This document shows, piece by piece, positions 8,776 to 16,156 of a stretch of 64,000 bases of DNA (position 1 is its first letter; each line of letters begins with the position of its first letter). The stretch lies in assembly GCA_031426815.1 (NCBI GenBank), contig JASJPG010000015.1, positions 55,355 to 119,354 of the forward strand. Reading direction: 5' to 3'. Made by a program: the position numbers and the translations under genes. The notes under the pieces were generated by a model. That model was not told where the DNA came from and searched no databases. It saw only the letters and a program-made list of their open reading frames with translations. This DNA is from PFJX01 sp031426815 (GTDB lineage Bacteria > Pseudomonadota > Gammaproteobacteria > Burkholderiales > Thiobacillaceae).

Positions 8776-9720
8776 TCACACCTCCAGCAGAAAATGAATC
8801 AGCATGCCCAGCACGCCGAGCAGGAAGGCGGTACCGAGGAACTCGGGCGCGCGGAACAGGCGGACCTTGGCGGAAATCGCTTCCATGAACGACAGCGCAG
8901 CGCCGCCCAGCGCCATCTTCACCAGCAGCGCCAGCAAGGCCAGCGGCAGCGCGCTCAGTTCGCCTTGCGGCGCAATGCCCCAGGGCAGGAACAAGGCGAT
9001 GCCGAGGGCCGAATAGGTGAACAGCTTCAGCGCCACCGCCCACTCGATCAACGCCAGATGGCGCGCCGAATATTCCAGGATCATCGCCTCGTGGATCATG
9101 GTCAGTTCCAGGTGGGTGGTCGGGTTGTCCACCGGGATGCGGGCGTTTTCCGCCACCGAGATCATCCAGAACGCCACCGCCGCGAAGGCCATGCTCGGGT
9201 AGATGACGAACTCCCGGTGCGCCAGGGCCTGCACGATGATCGGCAATTCGGTCGACTGCGAGATCAGGCTGGCGGTGAAGAACACCATCAGCAGTGCCGG
9301 CTCGGCTAGGAACGACACCAGCATTTCGCGCCGCGCGCCGAGGCTGCCGAAGGAAGTGCCGATGTCCATCGCCGCCAGCGCCAGGAACACCCGCGCCAGC
9401 GCGAAGATGCCGACCAGCGCGATGACGTCGGCCGCCGGCGAAAACGGCAGGTCGTTGGCGATGGTCGGCACGATGCCGGCGGCCAGCGCCATGCAGGCGA
9501 AGATCATGTACGGCGCGAAGCGGAACAGCGGCGAGGCGGTATGCGCGATCACCGCGTCCTTCAGGAACAGCTTGCGCAGCGTGCGATACGGCTGCGTCAT
9601 CGGCGGCGCGCTACGGCCTTGCAGCCAGGCGCGGCACTGGTTGACCCAGCCCATCAGCAACGGCGCCAGCAGGATGGCGGCCAGGGTCTGGGCGATTTGG
9701 AGCAGGATTCCGGTGGTCAT
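8776..9720 (-). CDS. hyfC: HyfC/NuoH-like membrane subunit
   Basis: A 314-residue integral membrane protein with about eight helices, matching the respiratory-chain NADH dehydrogenase subunit 1 family, the subunit joining the redox arm to the membrane arm. Visible signatures include an early loop with PYRTLRKLFLKD, the acidic ENARIPVDNPTTHLELTMIH segment characteristic of NuoH/HyfC/EchB, and a final hydrophobic helix (FLGTAFLLGVLGMLIHFLLE). The length equals that of E. coli HyfC. It starts 4 bp after the hyfB stop. In the family the charged ENARIPVDN region links electron transfer to proton movement, so an energy-coupling role is expected even without a nickel site. Confidence 0.93.
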   Translation of the reverse strand: MTTGILLQIAQTLAAILLAPLLMGWVNQCRAWLQGRSAPPMTQPYRTLRKLFLKDAVIAHTASPLFRFAPYMIFACMALAAGIVPTIANDLPFSPAADVIALVGIFALARVFLALAAMDIGTSFGSLGARREMLVSFLAEPALLMVFFTASLISQSTELPIIVQALAHREFVIYPSMAFAAVAFWMISVAENARIPVDNPTTHLELTMIHEAMILEYSARHLALIEWAVALKLFTYSALGIALFLPWGIAPQGELSALPLALLALLVKMALGGAALSFMEAISAKVRLFRAPEFLGTAFLLGVLGMLIHFLLEV

Positions 9721-9724
9721 GTTT

Positions 9725-11743
9725 TCACCGTGTCACAAAAACAAGCAGGAAGATCAGCGTGGCGAAGCTGTAGATCAGATACCACTGGATGCGGCCGTGC
9801 TGCAGGCGGCCGGCTTGATCGGACAGCCAGCCGGCCAGCTTGGCGATCGGCTCGTAAACAAGGAACCAGATCTTGTCGAGCGATGCACCGGTATAGCGCG
9901 GATGCCGGTCGAACGGATCGGGCCGTTCCCGTTCCACCCGCATGAACGTCTCGAAGATCTGCCGGATCGGTTGGCCGAAGCCCTCGGCCGTGTCCTGCAT
10001 GCGCGCGTCCTGTTCCGGGTAGCCGCAATCCCACGGGTCGGCGCGGCGCACGCGACCATGAAAGGCGCGGCGCACCAGGAGGAACACCAGCAGCAGCGTG
10101 ACCAGCACCACGGCGAAGAAGATCAGTGGCGCGTAGCTGGCACGCTCGGCGGAGACCGGCGCCAGCATCAACCAGTTGCCGTCGTTGATCATGGTTTGAC
10201 CGGTGAGCAGACGCACGACCGGCGCCAGCCAGTCGATCACCTGCGCCGGGAACAAGCCCAACAGCACGCAACCCGCCGCCAGCCAGATCATGCCGAGCCG
10301 CTCCGGCCAGCTCGCCTCGTGGGCATGGTGCAGCGATGCGTCGCGCGGCTGGCCGAGGAAGACGACGCCGAAGAACTTCACCATGACATAGGCGGCCAGC
10401 GCGGCGGCCAGCGCGACCGAGGCGGCGGCGACCGGAATCACCATGTTCAGGTAGGGCTGGGTCAGGCCCGGCGTCAGCAGGAAAGCCTGCAGCAACAGCC
10501 ATTCCGAGACGAAGCCGTTCAGCGGCGGCAAACCGGCGATGGCCAGCGCGCCGATCAGGGTCAGCCAGGCAGTCCATGGCATGAAACGGATCAGACCGCC
10601 GAGATGGCCCATGCGGCGTTCGCCGGTGGCATGCAGCACCGCGCCGGTGCCGACGAACAGCAGTCCCTTGAAGAAGGCGTGGTTGATCGCGTGGTAAAGC
10701 AGCGCGGTCATGGTCAGCGCTGCCAGCGCGCCCTTGCCGTCGGTGTAGAAGATCAGCGTGAGGCCGAACGCGGCCAGGATGACGCCGATGTTCTCGATCG
10801 ACGACCAGGCCAGCAGGCGTTTCATGTCCGACTGCACCGCGGCGAAGATGACGCCGTACAGCGCCGTGAGCAGGCCCAGCGCCAGCGTCAGCGTGCCCCA
10901 CCAGGCGAGCTGCACGTTGAGCAGATCGAAGGTCACCCGCAGCAGGCCGTAGATCGCGGTCTTCAGCATCACGCCGGACATCAGCGCCGACACCGGCGAC
11001 GGCGCCGCCGGATGCGCTTCCGGCAGCCAGACGTGCATCGGCACCAGGCCGGCCTTGGCGCCGAAACCGAACAGCGCCAGCAGATACACGACCGAGGCCC
11101 AGAACGGCGCCATCTCGGCATTGCGCATGGTGTTGAAGGTGTAATCGCCCACTCCGCCGCCGCCCTGCAACACGCCGAAACAGAGCAGCAACGCGACGGC
11201 GCCGACGTGGGCGATCAGCAAATAGAGGAAACCGGCGCGGCGGATTTCGGGCACCTTGTGGTCAGTGGTGACCAGGAAGTAGGACGACAGCGCCATCACC
11301 TCCCAGGACACCATGAACGCATAGGCATCGTCGGCCAGCAGCACCATCACCATGCCGGCCAGGAACAGGTGGTACCACATGGTCAGCAGGCCGAGCGGGG
11401 CGGCCCGCATATTGCGGAAATAGCCGGACGCATACACCGTCACGCCGAATGCCGCGCCGCCCAGCAAGACCAGGAAAAAGGCGGACAACGCATCCAGGCG
11501 CAAATGGAACGGCAGATCGGGCAGACCGATCGGCAGAACGATCGCCGATGTCGGTGCCAGCAGCCCCGCCACGCCGACGCCGGCCATGAACAAGGCGCCC
11601 AGCGCACCGAGCGGAAACAGCACCCGCGTCAACAGGCGGCGCTGGCTTTGCAGCAACAACGCGCCAAAAGCGAGGAGCAACCAGTACAGCACCCCCGCCC
11701 AGGCCCACTGCACCAGATCGGGGGTTGTCATTGTTTCTGTCAT
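9725..11743 (-). CDS. hyfB: HyfB-like proton-pumping antiporter subunit
   Basis: A 672-residue NuoL-like membrane protein, the same length as E. coli HyfB. About 14-16 helices are visible, with conserved features: FMVSWEVMALSSYFLVT (Glu in TM5), FGAKAGLVPMHVWLPEAHPA, KTAIYGLLR, KRLLAWSSIENIGVI, and a HAINHAFFKGLLFVGTGAVL helix. The protein ends with a soluble segment (about 570-620) carrying DPWDCGYPEQDARMQDTAEG, then a last helix, as in HyfB and HycC. It is the first of the six complex genes, 43 bp after the SulP gene. Expected role: ion translocation in the membrane arm. Confidence 0.93.
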   Translation of the reverse strand: MTETMTTPDLVQWAWAGVLYWLLLAFGALLLQSQRRLLTRVLFPLGALGALFMAGVGVAGLLAPTSAIVLPIGLPDLPFHLRLDALSAFFLVLLGGAAFGVTVYASGYFRNMRAAPLGLLTMWYHLFLAGMVMVLLADDAYAFMVSWEVMALSSYFLVTTDHKVPEIRRAGFLYLLIAHVGAVALLLCFGVLQGGGGVGDYTFNTMRNAEMAPFWASVVYLLALFGFGAKAGLVPMHVWLPEAHPAAPSPVSALMSGVMLKTAIYGLLRVTFDLLNVQLAWWGTLTLALGLLTALYGVIFAAVQSDMKRLLAWSSIENIGVILAAFGLTLIFYTDGKGALAALTMTALLYHAINHAFFKGLLFVGTGAVLHATGERRMGHLGGLIRFMPWTAWLTLIGALAIAGLPPLNGFVSEWLLLQAFLLTPGLTQPYLNMVIPVAAASVALAAALAAYVMVKFFGVVFLGQPRDASLHHAHEASWPERLGMIWLAAGCVLLGLFPAQVIDWLAPVVRLLTGQTMINDGNWLMLAPVSAERASYAPLIFFAVVLVTLLLVFLLVRRAFHGRVRRADPWDCGYPEQDARMQDTAEGFGQPIRQIFETFMRVERERPDPFDRHPRYTGASLDKIWFLVYEPIAKLAGWLSDQAGRLQHGRIQWYLIYSFATLIFLLVFVTR

Positions 11744-11786
11744 GGGGTCTGAGTCAGGGAGCTAGTCGTAGGCCGGGGGCGAATTA

Positions 11787-13904
11787 TTACGCGGGTTTCA
11801 CTGCACAAAACAGATCGTCGCGGGCTTCTTCGCCGAGACGGTCATATATCGCGGCGATGGCCTGGTCCTCGGTGGCGAAAATGTTGGCCTGCGTAATCGC
11901 ATCGAACAGGCCGGTGGCGCGCATCACATCGAGCACCTGTTTCTTCAGGCCGGAGAAGACCAGTTCCAGACCGGTGCTGCGCAGACGTTCGACCAGATGG
12001 TGGATGACTTCCTCGCCGGACGCGTCGAGTTGATTGATGCCGTCGCCCACCACCAGGAAGTATTTCGCCTTGGGATGATCGGCCAGCGCTTCCAGCACGG
12101 TGTCCTCGAAGAACGACACGTTGCCGAAGTAAAGCTGGCCGTCGAAGCGCATCGCCACCACATGTTCGCTGGTCGGAATGCCCGGGTTGACCTTGATGTC
12201 GCGCAGCGTGCCGTCCTTGAAGCGGCCCAGTTGCGCCACGCGCGGCTTCATCGTGCGCATCAGGAACAGGACCAGCGCCAGGCCCGCGCCGACCATGATG
12301 CCGTGGTCCAGGTGCGGCGCGTAGGCCAGCGTGGCGAGAAAGGTGATGCCGGCGGCGATGCCATCGTGTTTGTGCGCCTGCCAGGCGTGTTTCACCGCCG
12401 AGAAATTCACCAGGCCGATCACCGCCATGATGATGATCGCCGCCAGCACGGCCTGCGGCAGGTGGTACAGCAGCGGCGTCAGGAAGAGCAAGGTGATCAG
12501 CACGAACACGGCAGTGAAGACCGAACTCATGCCGGTCTTGGCGCCGGAATTCTGGTTCACCGCCGAGCGCGAGAACGAGCCGGACACCGGGAAGGCCTGC
12601 GTCAGCGAACCGACGATGTTGGACAAGCCCTGGCCGATCAATTCCTGGTTCGGATCGAGCCGCTGCTTGGTCTTGGCGGCAATGGCCTTGGCGATGGAGA
12701 TCGCCTCCATGAAGCCGACCAGCGAGATCACCAGCGCGGCGGAAAGCAGCGCGCCCAGTTTGCTCATGTCCAGATTCGGCATCGCGATGCTGGGCAAGCC
12801 TTCCGGAATCGAACCCACCACTTCGCCGCCGCCGGCCAGCTTGAATTCGCCCTTGGCCACCTTGCGGAAACGGTAGGTGGCGTCGTCCAGCGTCGCGCCG
12901 GCTGGCGCCTTGCCGACCGGATACAGCGCCACGGTGGCGCCATCCGCATCGATCTGGCGCACCACCGGCTGATGGCGCAGATCGGTCTTCAAACGATTCA
13001 GTTCTTCCTCGGCGCCATGCGTCGCCAGGCGGGCGTAACCGACGTCCGCCTCCAGCTGCAGCACGCGCGCGCTGACCGCGCCTTCCGCCTTGATCGCGGC
13101 GGCCAGCGCGGCGGATTTGTCCGCCTGCGCCTGGTTCAGTTGATCCAGCCGCGCGGCGGTGTCGGACACGCGCAACACCAGCGTGCGCAATTCGGCATCG
13201 GCGATCTGCTCCATCCTGCCGGCCGCGTTCTTCTCGAAACCGATGCCCCAGGACAAGGTCGTGGTCACCGCCACCGCGATCAGCACGCCGGGCAATTTCG
13301 GCTTGTATTTGCGGATGCCCCACATCAGCGCAATCGCCAGGATGCCCATCAGCAAGGTCGGGATGTGCGTCTCGCCGATCAGCTTGAACACGCCGAAGAT
13401 GTCGTTGATGAAGTGCTCGCTGCGCCCCATCGGCACCCCGAACAGCTTGGACACCTGCGATAGCGCAATGATGATCGCCGCCGCGTTGGTGAAACCGACG
13501 ATGACCGGATGCGACAGGAAGTTGACGATGACGCCCAGCTTGAACACGCCGAGCGACAACTGAATCAGGCCGACCAGCAACGAAAGCATGATCGCCAGCG
13601 CGACGAAACTCTCTGAGCCGGGTGCCGCCAACGTCGCCAGACTGGACGCGGTCAGCAACGACACCACCGCCACCGGGCCGGTGCCCAACTGATTCGACGA
13701 ACCCCACAGCGCCGCCACCGCCACCGGCAGAAACGCCGCATACAGACCGTAGTAAGCCGGCAGGCCGGCCAGTTGCGCGTAGGCCATCGATTGCGGAATC
13801 AGCACCAGCGCGACCGTGATGCCGGCCATGAAGTCGGCCTTTATCGTGTCGCCGCCCATTGGAAACCAGCGCAGGAAAGGAAGGAAACGGGAGAGTTTAT
13901 TCAT
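11787..13904 (-). CDS. SulP anion transporter with coiled-coil insertion and STAS
   Basis: A 705-residue SulP-family (SLC26) transporter. It starts with the family signature (DFMAGITVALVLIPQSMAYA) and ends in a cytoplasmic STAS domain (about 560-690; FDGQLYFGNVSFFEDTVLEA, VVGDGINQLDASGEEVIHHL). Between about residues 229 and 365 it carries an unusual hydrophilic insertion: a heptad-rich coiled coil (RVSDTAARLDQLNQAQADKS... QLEADVGYARL) followed by a small domain ending in KGEFKLAGGGEVVGSIPEG. Most SulP proteins are 480-600 residues and lack this. A paralogue with the same insertion lies at 41877-44000. It is cotranscribed with the Ehr complex. Substrate could be sulfate, bicarbonate or another anion; bicarbonate is inferred only from the carbonic anhydrase beside the paralogue. 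Confidence 0.9.
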   Translation of the reverse strand: MNKLSRFLPFLRWFPMGGDTIKADFMAGITVALVLIPQSMAYAQLAGLPAYYGLYAAFLPVAVAALWGSSNQLGTGPVAVVSLLTASSLATLAAPGSESFVALAIMLSLLVGLIQLSLGVFKLGVIVNFLSHPVIVGFTNAAAIIIALSQVSKLFGVPMGRSEHFINDIFGVFKLIGETHIPTLLMGILAIALMWGIRKYKPKLPGVLIAVAVTTTLSWGIGFEKNAAGRMEQIADAELRTLVLRVSDTAARLDQLNQAQADKSAALAAAIKAEGAVSARVLQLEADVGYARLATHGAEEELNRLKTDLRHQPVVRQIDADGATVALYPVGKAPAGATLDDATYRFRKVAKGEFKLAGGGEVVGSIPEGLPSIAMPNLDMSKLGALLSAALVISLVGFMEAISIAKAIAAKTKQRLDPNQELIGQGLSNIVGSLTQAFPVSGSFSRSAVNQNSGAKTGMSSVFTAVFVLITLLFLTPLLYHLPQAVLAAIIIMAVIGLVNFSAVKHAWQAHKHDGIAAGITFLATLAYAPHLDHGIMVGAGLALVLFLMRTMKPRVAQLGRFKDGTLRDIKVNPGIPTSEHVVAMRFDGQLYFGNVSFFEDTVLEALADHPKAKYFLVVGDGINQLDASGEEVIHHLVERLRSTGLELVFSGLKKQVLDVMRATGLFDAITQANIFATEDQAIAAIYDRLGEEARDDLFCAVKPA

Positions 13905-13910
13905 GGCGGT

Positions 13911-14282
13911 TTATTGCTCTTTCGGTAAATCGGGGTGATCTGAAGCGGCCACCAACGGGCATTCCAGCTTCGCCCAAGGGTCCGCGCCGTCACCGGCCCA
14001 GGCGGCGGGACGGCCCACCACGACGGAGGTAACGCATTCGTGCCGACGCGCGTGTTCCACAACATGCTTGGCATCCAGCCCGGGCGCCGGCGTCAGACGG
14101 CACGACACGCCATCGCTCTCCAGCGCGGCCAGGCGCGCTTCGATCTCGGCCCAGTCCGGCCGGGTCGGATCGGCCAGCACTTCCAGCTCGGCGTCCATGC
14201 GCCGACACAGCGACGCGCCCACTTTCAGCAGGCGCTCCACCGGCGACACCGGTCGCAGGGCGACGACGATGCGACGTTTCAC
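13911..14282 (-). CDS. Usp-like small protein
   Basis: A 123-residue cytoplasmic protein that looks like a universal-stress-protein-type alpha/beta domain. It has an initial hydrophobic strand RRIVVALRP, a helix with a VERLLKVGASLCRRM pattern, a strand AELEVLAD, then HVVEHARRHECVTSVVVGRP, which resembles the end of Usp domains. The usual ATP-binding G-2x-G-9x-G(S/T) motif is not clear, so nucleotide binding is doubtful. The start is taken as GTG at 14282, just after the stop of the small ORF; the upstream in-frame ATG at 14498 would run through that ORF and the sigma-54 promoter. It ends 6 bp before the SulP start, so it is part of the operon. Confidence 0.7.
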   Translation of the reverse strand: MKRRIVVALRPVSPVERLLKVGASLCRRMDAELEVLADPTRPDWAEIEARLAALESDGVSCRLTPAPGLDAKHVVEHARRHECVTSVVVGRPAAWAGDGADPWAKLECPLVAASDHPDLPKEQ

Positions 14283-14283
14283 A

Positions 14284-14451
14284 CTAGCGCGCGAAAAGGA
14301 ACCGACGCAGCAAGCCAGACAACGCGAAGTTGGCCCAAATCCCGCTGGACTTTTTGGTCGCGGATTTCTTGCTGGCCTCCATATCCCACCCCAATCCCTT
14401 GGCGGATTGCAGACGTTCGGCAAGCAGGGTCTGAAGCGGAGTGCGGTGCAT
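14284..14451 (-). CDS. Small basic protein, first ORF of the Ehr operon
   Basis: A 55-codon ORF read directly from the sequence, from ATG at 14451 to TAG at 14286-14284. It begins MHRTPLQTLLAERLQSAKGL, has a lysine/serine-rich middle (EASKKSATKKSSG) and ends with an amphipathic stretch containing WANFALSGLLRRFLFAR. Its stop codon is 1 bp upstream of the GTG of the Usp-like gene. It begins about 25 nt after the start site predicted by the sigma-54 promoter. A second ATG at 14382 is preceded by a G-rich stretch and could be the real start, giving 32 residues. I do not recognise the family; the basic, amphipathic C-terminus suggests membrane or protein association. Confidence 0.5.
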   Translation of the reverse strand: MHRTPLQTLLAERLQSAKGLGWDMEASKKSATKKSSGIWANFALSGLLRRFLFAR

Positions 14452-14487
14452 GGCAGCGGCCAGAGAAGTGAAGACCTGTTGCCTATA

Positions 14488-14502
14488 GCAGCATCCATGC
14501 CA
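14488..14502 (-). promoter_or_regulatory. Sigma-54 (-24/-12) promoter of the Ehr operon
   Basis: On the minus strand the sequence TGGCATGGATGCTGC matches the sigma-54 consensus TGGCACG-N4-TTGC, with the invariant GG and GC separated by exactly 10 bp. Transcription would start near 14476, about 25 nt before the first ORF of the operon. A sigma-54 activator gene lies divergently at 16157-17509, which strengthens the call. Confidence 0.7.
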
Positions 14503-14546
14503 GCAAATTACCTTCGCTAACCCATTGAAGTTACAGGGCTATGACA

Positions 14547-14572
14547 ATGAAACGCGCGCTCATGCGTTTCAT
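14547..14572. promoter_or_regulatory. Inverted repeat, candidate activator site or hairpin
   Basis: A perfect 9-bp inverted repeat (ATGAAACGC / GCGTTTCAT) with an 8-nt spacer in the divergent region, 45-70 bp upstream of the -24 element on the minus strand and 30 bp upstream of the kinase start. Location suits an enhancer-binding-protein site or the leader of the kinase mRNA. Confidence 0.45.
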
Positions 14573-14577
14573 AATGC

Positions 14578-14589
14578 AACAGCGCTGTT
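14578..14589. promoter_or_regulatory. 12-bp palindrome, candidate upstream activator site
   Basis: AACAGCGCTGTT is perfectly self-complementary and is centred about 80 bp upstream of the -24 box of the sigma-54 promoter, a usual distance for NtrC-family enhancers. It also sits directly before the divergent kinase gene, so autoregulation is possible. Confidence 0.45.
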
Positions 14590-14601
14590 ACACTTCGCGC
14601 C

Positions 14602-16059
14602 ATGCACTCCCTGCAAGCCAAGATCGTCTTCGTCTACCTCGCCCTCGCCGCACTCATCGTCGGCCTCTCGGCGGTGGCGCTGATCGAACTCGACAGCATC
14701 GCCGACAAGGCGCGCGAAGGCAGCAAAGTGGCGGAACTGGCCGACGCCACGCTGGAAATGCGCCGTTTCGAAAAAAACCACTTTCTCTACGGCCAGCCCG
14801 ACGACTTGGCCGACCACGCCCGCTTCGCAGCTCGCACGCGCGAACTGCTGCGCCGCGATGCCAACGCCATCGATGCCTTGGCTGGCGCCGGCGCCAGCGC
14901 CGGGCTGGAGAACGACCTGACCCGCTACATGGCGGCGATGGCCGCGCATGCCCAGGCACCCGCCAGCGAACCCCTGGCCGCCGCCACGCGCGGCCTCGGC
15001 AACCGCGTCGTCACGGTCGGCGAACGCCTCGCCGCGCTGGAACGCCAATCTCTGAATAGCGCTCTGGCCGCGCATCAGCGCAACCTGCTCATCTCGCTGG
15101 TCGTGGTGGCAACGCTGCTTGCCCTCACCGGCGTGCTGCTGGCGCGCCAGGTCACGCGCCCGCTGCAGGCCATGGAAACCCGTATGGATGCCGTCGCCAG
15201 CGGCCAGCTCACGCGCCTGGCGCTGGACAGCCCGGAGCGCGAATTCGTCTCTCTGGCGGAAGCCTTCAACCACGTCCTCGACGAACTGGAACGCCGTCAG
15301 CACACGCTGGTCCGCGCCGAAAAACTGGCCTCGCTCGGCACCCTGCTGTCCGGCGTCGCGCATGAATTGAACAACCCGTTGTCGAACATCTCCTCATCGG
15401 CGCAGATCCTGAAAGAAGACCCGGATGCGGAGGCGAGTTTTCGCACCCAACTGATCGAGGACATCGACGCCGAAACCCTGCGCGCCCGCCGCATCGTGCG
15501 CGCCCTGCTCGACTATGCCGGCGACCGCGAATTCAAACCGGCGCCGGTGCCGCTGGCCGAACTGGTGGCAGAAACCCTGCGCTTCCTGAAATCGAAACGC
15601 CCGCCCGGTGTCGAAGTGCGCGTCGACATCGCGCCGGAACTGAGTGTGCAGGGCGACCGCCCGCGCTTGCAGCAAGTGCTGCTCAACCTGATCGTCAACG
15701 CCTGGGACGCCATGGCCGAGCAAGGCGACATCGGCGGCGAACTGGCCATCGCGGCGCGCGCCGGCGTGGTCGGCAAGCACGACGGCTTTGCCGCCCAGGC
15801 CGGGCAATGCCGCCCCGGCAGCGCGGTAATCGACCTGACCCTGGCCGACAGCGGCCCCGGCATCCCGCCCGAACTGCTCGCGCGCGTGTTCGACCCGTTC
15901 TTCACCACCAAGGCGGTCGGCCACGGCAGCGGCCTCGGCCTGTTCATCACCTACGAAATCATCGAAGAACACGGCGGCTGCATCGGCGTCGCCAACCGCC
16001 CGCAAGGCGGCGCCGAATTCCGCATCCGCCTGCCGGCGGCCAGCCAACCCAACCCGTAG
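14602..16059 (+). CDS. Membrane histidine kinase (HAMP-HisKA-HATPase)
   Basis: A 485-residue sensor kinase. TM1 is at about 7-27, followed by a helical periplasmic sensor (about 30-155), TM2 at about 157-178, HAMP, and a dimerisation domain with the phosphoacceptor H254 in VAHELNNPLSNIS. The ATPase domain follows, with an N box (NLIVNAWDAM), G1 (DSGPGIPPELL) and G2 (GHGSGLGLFIT). The VAHELNNPL H-box is the NtrB/ZraS/AtoS type, the class that pairs with sigma-54 activators. The activator gene follows after a 97-bp hairpin spacer. The kinase is divergent from the Ehr/SulP operon and is the best candidate for sensing the signal that turns it on. The ligand is unknown. Confidence 0.93.
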   Translation: MHSLQAKIVFVYLALAALIVGLSAVALIELDSIADKAREGSKVAELADATLEMRRFEKNHFLYGQPDDLADHARFAARTRELLRRDANAIDALAGAGASAGLENDLTRYMAAMAAHAQAPASEPLAAATRGLGNRVVTVGERLAALERQSLNSALAAHQRNLLISLVVVATLLALTGVLLARQVTRPLQAMETRMDAVASGQLTRLALDSPEREFVSLAEAFNHVLDELERRQHTLVRAEKLASLGTLLSGVAHELNNPLSNISSSAQILKEDPDAEASFRTQLIEDIDAETLRARRIVRALLDYAGDREFKPAPVPLAELVAETLRFLKSKRPPGVEVRVDIAPELSVQGDRPRLQQVLLNLIVNAWDAMAEQGDIGGELAIAARAGVVGKHDGFAAQAGQCRPGSAVIDLTLADSGPGIPPELLARVFDPFFTTKAVGHGSGLGLFITYEIIEEHGGCIGVANRPQGGAEFRIRLPAASQPNP

Positions 16060-16128
16060 GATGGGCAAAGCGCAGCGTGCCCATCAACCCGTCTCGACCG
16101 ATGGGCACGCTACGCTTTGCCCATCCTA
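16057..16128. repeat. Long palindromic REP-like hairpin
   Basis: Two 28-bp near-perfect inverted arms (TAGGATGGGCAAAGCGCAGC..., and its complement with one mismatch) separated by 16 bp, between the kinase and the regulator genes. The motif is a dispersed intergenic palindrome in related genomes and may attenuate read-through into the regulator gene. Confidence 0.85.
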
Positions 16129-16156
16129 CAAATCTACTCGCAGAATGAAGTAATCC

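Noticed and set aside
4370..11743. A functional [NiFe] hydrogenase-4 or formate hydrogenlyase
   Set aside because: The large subunit lacks all four Ni-binding cysteines, and there is no formate dehydrogenase, ferredoxin subunit or hyp maturation gene in the window.
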